Assembly: GCA_041392835.1 (NCBI GenBank)
Contig: JAWKLF010000009.1
Span: forward strand, 1 to 64,000
Length of the DNA stretch: 64,000 nt
DNA from: OLB11 sp041392835
Lineage (GTDB): Bacteria > Bacteroidota > Bacteroidia > Chitinophagales > Chitinophagaceae
Reading direction: 5' to 3'
The notes beneath the pieces are model-generated. The model saw only the letters and a list, made by a program, of their open reading frames with translations. It did no database searches and was not told the DNA's origin. The position numbers were made by a program, and so were the translations under genes. Shown here one piece after another: positions 29,777 to 38,621 of the stretch. Every line of letters starts with the position of its first letter. Position 1 is the stretch's first letter.

Positions 29777-29784
29777 TATTTTTG
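29777..29784 (+). promoter_or_regulatory. -7 box for the small membrane gene
   Basis: TATTTTTG matches TAnnTTTG and ends 24 bases before the ATG at 29809. The gene it serves is disrupted. Confidence 0.4.
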
Positions 29785-29808
29785 AATTCTATTTTTCTTT
29801 AATAATAT

Positions 29809-30202
29809 ATGAAAAAAGCCATCCTCTCCATACTTATTACAACTATTTGGGTAAGTATTTCCGAATTTTTACGTAACACATTTTTGATACATTCTTATTG
29901 GACTGAACATTACTCCAATCTTGGAATGACATTTCCCGAACAGCCAATAAACGGAGCTATTTGGGGTGTTTGGTCTATGTGTTTTTCGATTATCATTTAT
30001 ATACTATTTCAAAAATTTTCTTTTTGGCAAAATGTCATGTTAAGTTGATTATTGGATTTCTTTGATGTGGATAGTCATTGGTAATATGAATGTGTTGCCT
30101 TATAGCATTCTAATTATAGCAATCCCACTTAGTTTTTTAGAGGTTATAGTAGCCAATTTTATCATTAAAAAAACACAGAACAAACGTGATAAAATTAAAT
30201 AG
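29809..30202 (+). pseudogene. Small membrane protein gene broken by frameshifts
   Basis: The first frame gives 79 residues with two hydrophobic segments and ends at a TGA (30046-30048). The hydrophobic protein clearly continues in a second frame from about 30062 (MWIVIGNMNVLPYSILIIAI, then SFLEVIVANFIIKKT) and stops at 30202. Between them about seven codons (IIGFL) fit the third frame. Two single-base deletions about 18 bases apart (around 30047 and 30064) would restore one ~131-residue protein with four helices. The family is unknown to me. The end overlaps the GTG of the amine oxidase gene. Confidence 0.65.
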
Positions 30203-31559
30203 AAGAAAATTCATAAGAGATTCGCTTAAGAGTTTACCCATTTTGCTTTTCGTACCTACTCTATTAGAAAGTGCTTGTCGAAAAGATACTATCAATGCCC
30301 CCAACGGTAAAAGTGTACTTGTTGTAGGTGCTGGAATTTCTGGTTTGGCAGCAGCGAAAAAATTAAAAGAAAAAGGTTTTCAGGTTACTATTTTGGAAGC
30401 ACAAGATAAAGTGGGAGGTCGTTTAAGAACGAATAGAAGTTTAGGCGTAGCCTTTGATGAAGGTGCCAGTTGGATACATGGTATCAATAATAATCCAATT
30501 ACTACTTTAGCACAGCAAGCTGGCATGAATACCTTTGAAACTATAGATGACCAAGCCTATGCTTGTTATGATATTGGTGGAGTTTTAATTAACTCAACTA
30601 TATATGATACTACTGAAGCTGATTTATATACCATTTTAGACTCCATGATGAATAATGGAAGTAGCTCACAAAGTTTTGAAACTGTATTTAACAGCCTTTA
30701 TCCTTCACAGGCAAATGATAGGCTTTGGCAATTTTTTCTTTCTACCTATGTCACGTTCGACACTGGTGATTTAAACAATCTTTCTTCTTTACTATACAAC
30801 GAAGGTGAAGAATTCAGCGGTGTAGAGAAAATAGCTACTAATGGATATGATACGATAGCAAACTATTTGGCTAACGGATTAGACATCAAACTAAATCAAC
30901 GTGTGTCTAAAATAGACTATTCAAACACCAAAGTAAAAATTACGCATAATGGAACAGAAACTGAAACGGACTACGTATTGGTTACTGTGCCCTTGGGTGT
31001 ATTAAAATCTGGTTCCATACAATTTATTCCTACTTTGCCAACTCCAAAACAAACTGCAATACAAAACATAGGAATGAATTGTGTAAACAAATTTCTTTTG
31101 ACATGGAATACAGCTTTTTGGGATAATACGCAGTATATATGCTATACCCCATCCATAAAAGATAAGTTTAACTATTATGTCAATGTAAATAAATACAACC
31201 CTAATGCCAATGCATTGATGACCTTTGCTTATGCAAACTATGCAAGACAAACTGAAAATATGACTGATGTTCAAATTATTGATGAAATAATGTTGCATTT
31301 AAAAGATATATATGGAAACAACATTCCCAACCCAACTAATATGTTACGAACGAAATGGCAAAACAATGAAAATTCTTTTGGGTCTTATTCATATACAGCT
31401 GTTAGTACTGAAATGCATCATTTTGATGATATAGCAGAAGAAATAAATGACAAATTATTTTTTGCAGGAGAGCATACTCATATTGATTATTTTTCTACAG
31501 CACACGGAGCTTATTTAAGCGGCATTAGAGAAGCCAACAAAATTATTGCTTTGTTATAA
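30186..31559 (+). CDS. Flavin monoamine oxidase family protein, Tat-exported
   Basis: This 457-residue FAD enzyme has an N-terminal twin-arginine signal (LNRRKFIRDS plus hydrophobic stretch, then SAC lipobox-like). The dinucleotide-binding motif is VVGAGISGLAAAKKLKEKG near residue 46, followed by EAQDKVGGRLRTNRS. The C-terminal FAD contact is LFFAGEHTHIDYFSTAHGAY near residue 428. Related enzymes oxidise amines or polyamines to aldehydes with release of H2O2. The start is GTG, overlapping the broken upstream gene by 17 bases. The substrate is not known. Confidence 0.9.
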   Translation: MIKLNRRKFIRDSLKSLPILLFVPTLLESACRKDTINAPNGKSVLVVGAGISGLAAAKKLKEKGFQVTILEAQDKVGGRLRTNRSLGVAFDEGASWIHGINNNPITTLAQQAGMNTFETIDDQAYACYDIGGVLINSTIYDTTEADLYTILDSMMNNGSSSQSFETVFNSLYPSQANDRLWQFFLSTYVTFDTGDLNNLSSLLYNEGEEFSGVEKIATNGYDTIANYLANGLDIKLNQRVSKIDYSNTKVKITHNGTETETDYVLVTVPLGVLKSGSIQFIPTLPTPKQTAIQNIGMNCVNKFLLTWNTAFWDNTQYICYTPSIKDKFNYYVNVNKYNPNANALMTFAYANYARQTENMTDVQIIDEIMLHLKDIYGNNIPNPTNMLRTKWQNNENSFGSYSYTAVSTEMHHFDDIAEEINDKLFFAGEHTHIDYFSTAHGAYLSGIREANKIIALL

Positions 31560-31571
31560 AAAAGTTCAGAA

Positions 31572-32225
31572 TTGCTTATCAGATATTTTAATACAAAACT
31601 TAAAAACACAATTCCATTTCGGTATAATTTTTTTACTTTTTACTTCCTAATTAATATATTTTATAGCTGTAATGAGTATAAAAAAACGAATTCAACAACT
31701 CAAAAAGTAATAATTATTACACCATTTATTGATTTCAATAAAATTAAAGCAGAACAAACTGTAAAATACATTAGACAATTTAATAGCAATGTATATTTAG
31801 GCAAAGTTGTAAATTTTCCGAAAGCTTCTTATGTAAAATCAAGGAATAGATATAGGGCAGACTCACTTATAAGATATTTAAAAAAATTACACGCTGGAGA
31901 TACAATTACTGTAGGATTAACTGATTTTGATATTAGTGTATCAAAAAACAACATTCCAGATTGGGGCGTTATGGGTTTAGGATTTAGACCAGGCAAATCA
32001 TGTGTTATTTCTTCTTTTAGATTAAAAAAAAGTAAGCAGAATGAGCAGTTTCAAAAAGTAGTACTACATGAAATTGGGCATACTTTTGGATTAGACCATT
32101 GCAAAACAAAATCCTGTCTTATGAGAGACGCAGAAGGAGGAAATCCTTTAGATGAAGAAATAGATTTTTGCAAAGCTTGCACACAATATCTCGCAAAAAA
32201 TGGATTTAAAAAACAAAATTTCTAA
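31572..32225 (+). CDS. Archaemetzincin-like zinc metalloprotease (M54) lipoprotein
   Basis: This 217-residue protein has a hydrophobic start ending in a lipobox-like FYSC (Cys near residue 33) and then the archaemetzincin catalytic motif. HEIGHTFGLDHCKTKSC supplies the zinc ligands and the first structural Cys pair, LM follows, and a second Cys pair FCKAC comes 16 residues later. The family signature HExxHxxGx3Cx4CxM...CxxC is matched with a shorter last spacer (about 15 rather than 17). M54 peptidases are better known from archaea and vertebrates. The start is TTG because no ATG precedes the conserved part. Confidence 0.82.
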   Translation: MLIRYFNTKLKNTIPFRYNFFTFYFLINIFYSCNEYKKTNSTTQKVIIITPFIDFNKIKAEQTVKYIRQFNSNVYLGKVVNFPKASYVKSRNRYRADSLIRYLKKLHAGDTITVGLTDFDISVSKNNIPDWGVMGLGFRPGKSCVISSFRLKKSKQNEQFQKVVLHEIGHTFGLDHCKTKSCLMRDAEGGNPLDEEIDFCKACTQYLAKNGFKKQNF

Positions 32226-32347
32226 TTTCAAAAACTCTTATATAGATATTATTCACTCTCTATACAAGTTTTATTATCGTCTATCATTAGCTCCATAAAA
32301 TAAGGATAGAATTCATTTTTTCCGCTATAAACTATCATGAATTGTAT

Positions 32348-32355
32348 TACATTTG
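32348..32355 (+). promoter_or_regulatory. -7 box for nuoHIJ
   Basis: TACATTTG matches TAnnTTTG and ends 17 bases before the nuoH ATG. It suggests nuoHIJ forms its own transcription unit. Confidence 0.6.
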
Positions 32356-32372
32356 CATACAAATAATTATAT

Positions 32373-33419
32373 ATGAGTCTATTGGCCTTTACATTTTCTT
32401 TTATTATAGAAAAAATTATACTTATTTCTGTGATATTAGGAGGTTCTCTTGGCATTGCTATGTATAGCACATGGGCAGAGCGAAAAGTTGCAGCCATCAT
32501 GCAGGACCGAAAAGGGCCTAATAGAGCTGGCCCCTTTGGTTTTTTGCAACCCTTAGCCGATGGTCTTAAACTTTTTATGAAAGAAGAAATTATTCCAAGT
32601 TTTTCTTCAAAATTTATTTTCATATTAGGCCCCAGCTTAGCTATGCTAATGGCCTTAATAACCAGTGCTGTAATACCCTGGGGACCTTCCTTTGTATCAG
32701 ACAAAGGTTCTTTTTCATTACAAGTAGCCGATATTAATATTGGTGTTTTATTTGTATTTGGTGTAGTTAGTTTAGGTGTTTATGGTATTATGCTGGGTGC
32801 TTGGGCCTCTAACAATAAATTCTCATTATTGAGTGCTTTGAGAGCTGCCTCTCAAGCCATTTCTTATGAATTGGCAATGGGCATTAGCCTTATAGCTTTA
32901 ATTATGTTATCTGGCTCATTGAGTTTAAATGATATAGTTGCAAATCAACATGGCATTAACTGGTATATTTTCAAACAACCTTTGGGATTTCTTATTTTTT
33001 TAGTTTGTGCTTTTGCCGAATTAAATCGTGCTCCATTTGATATGGCCGAATGCGAAAGCGAATTGATTGGTGGCTACCATACAGAATTTAGTTCCATGAA
33101 GTTGGGCTTTTATTTATTTGCCGAATATATTAATATGTTTATTTCGAGCGTCTTGATCAGCACCTTATATTTTGGAGGATACAATTATCCTGGCATGGAT
33201 TGGGTGGCTTTGCATGCAAGTCCCATTTTGGTTTCTGTTATTGGAGTATTAGTTTTATTGGCAAAAGCTATAGCCTTTATTTTATTTTTTATGTTCATAC
33301 GTTGGACCTTGCCACGTTTTCGCTATGATCAATTAATGAATTTGGGTTGGAAAAATTTGATACCATTGGCATTATTCAATATGTTATTAACGGCTGCTAT
33401 AGTGCTTGCCTTAAATTAA
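32373..33419 (+). CDS. nuoH: NADH-quinone oxidoreductase subunit H
   Basis: NuoH is the membrane subunit that helps form the quinone site of respiratory complex I. The 348-residue protein has eight or more helices and the family hallmarks WAERKVAAIMQDRKGPNRAG (near residue 30), AFAELNRAPFDMAECESELI near residue 215 and a C-terminal FIRWTLPRFRYDQLM. Length is normal. It is followed after 20 bases by nuoI. No nuoG or other complex I genes precede it. Confidence 0.97.
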   Translation: MSLLAFTFSFIIEKIILISVILGGSLGIAMYSTWAERKVAAIMQDRKGPNRAGPFGFLQPLADGLKLFMKEEIIPSFSSKFIFILGPSLAMLMALITSAVIPWGPSFVSDKGSFSLQVADINIGVLFVFGVVSLGVYGIMLGAWASNNKFSLLSALRAASQAISYELAMGISLIALIMLSGSLSLNDIVANQHGINWYIFKQPLGFLIFLVCAFAELNRAPFDMAECESELIGGYHTEFSSMKLGFYLFAEYINMFISSVLISTLYFGGYNYPGMDWVALHASPILVSVIGVLVLLAKAIAFILFFMFIRWTLPRFRYDQLMNLGWKNLIPLALFNMLLTAAIVLALN

Positions 33420-33439
33420 TTTTCAATAGATAATAGAAT

Positions 33440-33952
33440 ATGTATAATATTTCAAATAAATCAAAACAAGTAGATAGACATCCCATGACGTGGGCCGAAA
33501 AAATCTATTTGCCTACCATAGCAAAAGGGCTCAAAATTACCTTAGGACATATTTTTACTAAAAAAGCTACCATCAGCTATCCTGAGGAGCAGCGTCCTTT
33601 TAGTTCTACGTTTAGAGGTTTACATATTTTAAACCGCGATGAACAAGATCGTGAGCGATGCACTGCCTGTGGTTTGTGTGCACTATCATGCCCAGCCGAA
33701 GCCATTACAATGGAATCTGCAGAACGAAAAAAAGGAGAAGAACATCTTTATCGTGAAGAAAAGTATGCTGCTAAATATGAAATCAATATGTTACGATGCA
33801 TATTTTGTGGTTTGTGCGAAGAAGCTTGTCCAAAAGATGCTATATATTTAACACAAACCTTTGCACCGGCCAATTATCAACGCAAAGAATTTATTTATAA
33901 AAAAGAAGACTTATTGATTCCTTCAAAACAAGAAAAAATTTCGAATAACTAA
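33440..33952 (+). CDS. nuoI: NADH-quinone oxidoreductase subunit I
   Basis: NuoI is the peripheral-arm subunit that holds clusters N6a and N6b. The 170-residue protein carries two 4Fe-4S ferredoxin motifs: RCTACGLCALSCPAEAI near residue 73 and RCIFCGLCEEACPKDAI near residue 118. It also has the conserved FRGLHIL and HMLRC-like positions (NMLRCIF). It lies between nuoH and nuoJ in the normal order. Confidence 0.96.
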   Translation: MYNISNKSKQVDRHPMTWAEKIYLPTIAKGLKITLGHIFTKKATISYPEEQRPFSSTFRGLHILNRDEQDRERCTACGLCALSCPAEAITMESAERKKGEEHLYREEKYAAKYEINMLRCIFCGLCEEACPKDAIYLTQTFAPANYQRKEFIYKKEDLLIPSKQEKISNN

Positions 33953-33954
33953 AC

Positions 33955-34485
33955 ATGGAAATACAACAATTAGCCTTTTGGATATTGAGTGCTTTTACTT
34001 TGTTATGCGCCATAGGCGTTTTATTAAGCCGTAATCCAATTCATAGTGTATTAAGTTTAATTCTCACATTCTTTTGTATATCTGGACACTATATATTGAT
34101 GAACGCTCAATTTTTGGCCATCGTTAATATTATTGTTTATGCTGGAGCCATTATGGTTTTGTTTTTATTTGTTATCATGCTAATGAACTTAAATGCCGAT
34201 ACAGAGCCACAAAAAAATTCCTTAGTACAATTTGCTGCTGTCATTTCAGGAGGGCTTCTATTGATAGTATTGGTAGCTGCTTTTAAATCTACCATTAGCA
34301 ATATTGAAAATACAAGTATATCACTTACTCAGCACACCGATATTGGGTTAATCAAAAATCTTGGTAAACTCCTTTTTACCAAATATGTTTTCCCATTTGA
34401 AATTACAAGTGTATTGTTTTTAAGTGCAATGGTAGGCGCTGTGGTGTTAGGAAAAAGAGACAAAGAAATTCATACTCAGGATTAG
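33955..34485 (+). CDS. nuoJ: NADH-quinone oxidoreductase subunit J
   Basis: This 176-residue membrane subunit has five helices, NPIHSVLSLILTFFCISGHY near residue 26, and the conserved IVYAGAIMVLFLFVIMLMNL around residue 60-79. It starts 2 bases after nuoI. The next expected gene, nuoK, does not follow: the stop overlaps by 4 bases (TTAG) with a convergent DUF4294 gene, so nuoKLMN must be elsewhere. Confidence 0.95.
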   Translation: MEIQQLAFWILSAFTLLCAIGVLLSRNPIHSVLSLILTFFCISGHYILMNAQFLAIVNIIVYAGAIMVLFLFVIMLMNLNADTEPQKNSLVQFAAVISGGLLLIVLVAAFKSTISNIENTSISLTQHTDIGLIKNLGKLLFTKYVFPFEITSVLFLSAMVGAVVLGKRDKEIHTQD

Positions 34486-35048
34486 TAGCCTAAACTTCTC
34501 ATAATTCGTTCCATTTCATGTTCTTTTTCAGGGTCATAGGCTTCATTTAGATTTATTCCATTCAACTTTGCCCATGATTGATAATATGCGGCACTAATAG
34601 GGTTTTTTAACTCTCGTACAATTTGATAGCAGTTTATTTTTGTTTGTCTATTGATAAGTTTAATTAAATACTTCCCTTGAGTAATATTTAATTTCTTTAA
34701 TTGATCTTCAAAATTAACTTTAATCTCGCCTTCTTTACTTTTTATATAGGCTTTTCTATCTCTTCTATTCATTGAGCTCGTTTTATCTTGTATATCTTTA
34801 AACATAATGGTTGCTACATTCACATAAGGCATTACAGTTTTAATATAATACTTCATTTGATTGTAATTGTAGCGCATGGTATCGTTCTCAAAAATTCTTT
34901 TGTCTACTATGACAGCCTCATTGAGCCTAACATGATACGATGGACTGTCTTCATTATTTACAAGCGGAAACGATTGTTGTGCTACAAGGGTATTTGAAAA
35001 AAGAATAAAGGAGATAAAGAGATAAATAGGTAAATATTGAATTTTCAT
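34482..35048 (-). CDS. DUF4294 family exported protein
   Basis: This 188-residue protein has a signal peptide (ending TLVAQQ, residue 25) and then the DUF4294 body: NEAVIVDKRIFENDTMRYNY, several conserved Lys/Arg in MNRRDRKAYIKSKEGEI, and a C-terminal AYDPEKEHEMERIMRSLGY. The family is common in Bacteroidota and has no known function. Its 3' end overlaps nuoJ by 4 bases. Confidence 0.8.
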   Translation of the reverse strand: MKIQYLPIYLFISFILFSNTLVAQQSFPLVNNEDSPSYHVRLNEAVIVDKRIFENDTMRYNYNQMKYYIKTVMPYVNVATIMFKDIQDKTSSMNRRDRKAYIKSKEGEIKVNFEDQLKKLNITQGKYLIKLINRQTKINCYQIVRELKNPISAAYYQSWAKLNGINLNEAYDPEKEHEMERIMRSLGY

Positions 35049-35132
35049 GAATTGTATATTTGAATATGCATATATTGGACTACAAAAGTACTACGAAGTA
35101 AAATAGAAATTTTTAAATACTAAGTGAATGTT

Positions 35133-35140
35133 TACTTTTG
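35133..35140 (+). promoter_or_regulatory. -7 box for the alpha/beta hydrolase
   Basis: TACTTTTG matches TAnnTTTG and lies 45 bases before the hydrolase ATG. Confidence 0.5.
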
Positions 35141-35185
35141 AAAAAAATAAGAGAAGCTAAAAAATAGACTACGAAAGAAAAGCTT

Positions 35186-36034
35186 ATGAAAACGATAAAA
35201 ATTGACGAACAGACAAAAATAGCTTATTCACAGCATGGTTCACATATGAATACTAAAGACTGTGTTGTCCTTTTTATACATGGTATAGGAAATTATCATG
35301 GCGTGTGGAATACACTTATAAGTCAGCTTCCTTCAGAATTAGCATGTATTAGTATTGATTTGCCAGGCAATGGCTTTTCATCAAGAACAAAAGTTAAATA
35401 CGATATTAATTATTATACCTCTTGTATTTTTGAATTCATAAAGAAAATGGGTTTTAAAAAAGTAGTATTAGCTGGTCATTCCATGGGTGGCATGATAGCA
35501 TTGAGCTGTGCTTTAAAAAAACCTTCTTGGTTGCATAAATTAGTTTTATTTGCTCCAGCCGGATTTGAAAAATACACGCCGTCTGAGGCAACATTATATA
35601 AAAGTGCTATCTCCTTTGGCAATTTTTTAAATTTAGATGAAATACAAATACAGCAATCTATACAAGCTGCATTTTATACTTCTCACTCAGCCATGCAGCC
35701 CATAATTGATGACTTAAAAAATATTTTACAAGGACACAATAGAGTGGACTATCGTGCTATGCTCGAGGAATGTATACATAGTATGTTAGATACAGATTTA
35801 TTTGATTCTTTAAAAGATATACAAACACCTACTCTTGTTTTTTTTGGTGAAAATGATATGCTTATTCCGAATCGTTTTTTGCATCCTGTAAGCACTAAGG
35901 AAATTGCAGTAAAAGGAAGTGCACAAATTCCATATGCAAGACTTATTACCTATCCGCTTACCGGACATTTTGTACAAATAGAACAGGCAATGGCTTGTGC
36001 TAAAGAAATGCTACATTTTATATTTAAAAACTAA
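35186..36034 (+). CDS. Alpha/beta hydrolase
   Basis: This 282-residue cytoplasmic protein has the alpha/beta-hydrolase fold. The oxyanion region is LFIHGIGNYHGVWNTL near residue 30, the nucleophile elbow is GHSMGG (Ser near residue 97), the acid is likely in FFGENDMLIP, and the catalytic His is probably in YPLTGHFVQIEQ near residue 265. The substrate cannot be told. It precedes the T9SS cytochrome gene by 31 bases on the same strand and could share its transcript. Confidence 0.87.
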   Translation: MKTIKIDEQTKIAYSQHGSHMNTKDCVVLFIHGIGNYHGVWNTLISQLPSELACISIDLPGNGFSSRTKVKYDINYYTSCIFEFIKKMGFKKVVLAGHSMGGMIALSCALKKPSWLHKLVLFAPAGFEKYTPSEATLYKSAISFGNFLNLDEIQIQQSIQAAFYTSHSAMQPIIDDLKNILQGHNRVDYRAMLEECIHSMLDTDLFDSLKDIQTPTLVFFGENDMLIPNRFLHPVSTKEIAVKGSAQIPYARLITYPLTGHFVQIEQAMACAKEMLHFIFKN

Positions 36035-36065
36035 AGCCTAACTTTACGCTATTAATTTTTTTGCC

Positions 36066-37646
36066 ATGCTACGCAAATACTTTTTTATAAGCACCTTACT
36101 ACTACTTAATACATCCTTGCTTACAGCTCAAATACCCGATTGGAGCACAGCTGTAGCACCTATTATATATAATAAGTGTGGAAGTTGCCATCATGCTGGT
36201 GGTGCTGGTCATGGTGATTTGACAAACTATGATACGGCTTCTTACTTGGCTGGAGCTATCAATTTTCATGTAGGACAAGGCACTATGCCACCCTGGCCAC
36301 CCGACCCCTCCTATGTAAAATTAGCACATGAAAGAAGATTGAGTGCAAGTGAAATAATTACTATACAAAATTGGGTTCAAGGCGGCACTCCACAAGGTGA
36401 CACTAATCTACTACCACCCATGCCTAATTATAATGGCGGTGCAATGCTAACACTTACTCCTGATTATACATTTCAGATGCCAACTTATACTGTTACTCCT
36501 ACAGGAAGTAGCACTGATGATATCTATTGGAATTTTGTTTTGTCAACCAATAATAGTCAAGACCAATTTTTAAAAGGGTTTGAATTTATACCTGGTAACA
36601 CAGCCAATGTGCACCATGCACTAATTTTTATAGACACAGGAAATACTGTTATTAATTTAGACAATGCCTATCCTGGTTTGGGTTACCCCGGTTTTGGAGG
36701 TTCAGGAAGCAATACTGCCGTTTTGATTGGAGCATATGTGCCGGGTAGTACTCCATTTTTATTTCCAAATGGATTTGGTATGAAATATCCCAAAAATGCT
36801 CATATTATACTAAGTATTCATTACCCTTATGAAGCAGTAGGCGAAGTGGATAGTTCTAAAATCAATTTGTTTTTGGCTAGTGCAAATGCAAGGGAAGTGT
36901 TTTTTGCTCCAGCTCTTAATCACTCCAGTAATTTACAAAATGGGCCTTTAGTTATTCCTGCCAATCAGATTAAAACATTTCATGAACAATATCAAATACC
37001 TATTGCCATATCTTTATTTGGTGTTGCGCCACACATGCACTTAATTGGACGCAACATAAATGCGTTTGGAATTACTACTTTAAACGATACAATACCATTA
37101 ATCAATATACCAGATTGGAATTTTAAATGGCAAGGAACATATTATTTTCCACAGATAAAAAAATTACCAATCAATACAACGTTACACTCCTATGCAACTT
37201 ACGACAATACAAGTGCAAATCCATTTAACCCCAATTCGCCACCACAGTTAGTGGTAAAAGGAGAATCTACAACAGATGAAATGATGTTGGTTTATTTTGC
37301 CTATACCTATTATTTTCCGGGCGATGAAAATATTATCATAGATAGCCATGCTGTTTTTACACCAACTCACGAAACAGTATATTATAGAAATATTGAGGTT
37401 TTTCCAGCCTACCCTAATCCATCTATAGGTGTTGTCAATTTAAAATTATACACAAAAAAAGAAGAAGAACTCAAAACTAAGATATTGGATATGAGTGGTA
37501 GGATTGTATTTAGTAAAACAATTACTTCTTCTATTGGCTATCAAATAGTTGCACTACCATGTGCAACTTTAGCTACAGGAAACTATAGCTTGCATCTTGA
37601 AAGTAAAGAAAATACGTATCAGCAGCAAATAAGTATACGACATTAA
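36066..37646 (+). CDS. T9SS-sorted cytochrome c / copper monooxygenase-like protein
   Basis: This 526-residue protein has a signal peptide (to about residue 21), one c-type haem motif CGSCH (residues 38-42), and a middle part like the copper type II ascorbate-dependent monooxygenases. The putative metal-ligand segments are NVHHALIFID near residue 178 and FGVAPHMHLIGRNI near residue 319. The C-terminal ~80 residues form a type A T9SS sorting domain (FPAYPNPSIGVVNLKL). It is therefore probably a surface-attached redox enzyme. Related haem plus monooxygenase fusions are known, but the substrate here is unknown. Confidence 0.83.
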   Translation: MLRKYFFISTLLLLNTSLLTAQIPDWSTAVAPIIYNKCGSCHHAGGAGHGDLTNYDTASYLAGAINFHVGQGTMPPWPPDPSYVKLAHERRLSASEIITIQNWVQGGTPQGDTNLLPPMPNYNGGAMLTLTPDYTFQMPTYTVTPTGSSTDDIYWNFVLSTNNSQDQFLKGFEFIPGNTANVHHALIFIDTGNTVINLDNAYPGLGYPGFGGSGSNTAVLIGAYVPGSTPFLFPNGFGMKYPKNAHIILSIHYPYEAVGEVDSSKINLFLASANAREVFFAPALNHSSNLQNGPLVIPANQIKTFHEQYQIPIAISLFGVAPHMHLIGRNINAFGITTLNDTIPLINIPDWNFKWQGTYYFPQIKKLPINTTLHSYATYDNTSANPFNPNSPPQLVVKGESTTDEMMLVYFAYTYYFPGDENIIIDSHAVFTPTHETVYYRNIEVFPAYPNPSIGVVNLKLYTKKEEELKTKILDMSGRIVFSKTITSSIGYQIVALPCATLATGNYSLHLESKENTYQQQISIRH

Positions 37647-37656
37647 TACGAAACAG

Positions 37657-38046
37657 CTAATTGGATAAATTTACTTTCAACTGATCGCCCATACTGATTG
37701 CGTCTAAAAAATTGCATAATTCTCCTTTCATAAAGTAGCCATGCGAAAAAGAATCTATTTGTTGACTCTGACTATTTCTAACTATAAGTACCCACTGTCC
37801 ATCTTCTTTACTGATAGTATTCCATATTAAATCTTTCTTTATTTTTTTATGAGGTGCTACTTCGAGTATTTCAGTAGACACGTTATTAGCTCTTACTATA
37901 AAGTCTATTGCATAGTCATTTTGATTCTCTATAGAAATCAAGGTTGTCTTTTTAAAATTGCAAGATAAACTGATAACACACAAGGTGAGAAGTAAAAAGG
38001 TGGATTTAAAAATGGAACGTGAAAACTGATATTCTTTAGTATGCAT
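37657..38046 (-). CDS. Hypothetical lipoprotein
   Basis: The ATG at 38046 is preferred over the upstream in-frame GTG at 38088, which would overlap the preceding gene. The resulting 129 residues start MHTKEYQFSRS and have a hydrophobic stretch ending in a lipobox (VISLSC). The mature part is beta-rich with NDYAIDFIVRANN and a final MGDQLKVNLSN. I do not recognise it. It lies 25 bases after the YfiT-like gene. Confidence 0.55.
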   Translation of the reverse strand: MHTKEYQFSRSIFKSTFLLLTLCVISLSCNFKKTTLISIENQNDYAIDFIVRANNVSTEILEVAPHKKIKKDLIWNTISKEDGQWVLIVRNSQSQQIDSFSHGYFMKGELCNFLDAISMGDQLKVNLSN

Positions 38047-38071
38047 GATATTGATTGATTTAATTTTTTTG

Positions 38072-38599
38072 TTAGTCCCACTTTTCACGATTCATAAGTC
38101 CTGCAATTTGAGCTATATGATGTTTTCCATGCCATGAATACATTGCAATTACTTCATCTAATGTTACTATTCTATTATATTCTGGATGAAAATACGTTTT
38201 TAAAAAAGCATCTTCATTTAGTGATTTTAATATGATAGTAATTTTTTGATGAATAGTATATAAAAGGGTTATAGAATTATTGAATGGCAGACTATAATCA
38301 ACCATTTCTGCCCACAAAGCTTCTTGATAGGGTTTAATGGTTGGGTTTTCTTCTGTTAATAGAAGTTTAAGTCGTATAAGCATATTCATGTGGCTATCTG
38401 CTAAATGATGTATAATTTGATTGATAGTCCAGCCACCAGATCTATAGGACGTTTCTAACTGAAACGTTGCTAAAGATTGTACAAGCAATTCTAAACGCTT
38501 GGGTAGTACTTCTATATCAAGTATATACTCTTTGCGTTTGCTTGAAGACAAGTGGCCTTCAAATACAAACGGTCCTAAAGGAAATTTTATTGAATCCAT
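38072..38599 (-). CDS. DinB-fold YfiT-type putative metal-dependent transferase
   Basis: The start at 38599 gives 175 residues beginning MDSIKFPLGPF, as in YfiT/BstA proteins (family opening YPIGxF). It has the DinB four-helix fold with the three metal histidines at WTINQIIHHLADSH (near residue 67) and the pair in YSWHGKHHIAQI (near residue 160). Relatives transfer bacillithiol or act as putative hydrolases. No specific substrate is evident here. It follows queG by 22 bases. Confidence 0.8.
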   Translation of the reverse strand: MDSIKFPLGPFVFEGHLSSSKRKEYILDIEVLPKRLELLVQSLATFQLETSYRSGGWTINQIIHHLADSHMNMLIRLKLLLTEENPTIKPYQEALWAEMVDYSLPFNNSITLLYTIHQKITIILKSLNEDAFLKTYFHPEYNRIVTLDEVIAMYSWHGKHHIAQIAGLMNREKWD

Positions 38600-38621
38600 A
38601 ATCAAATATATCAAAGCAAGT

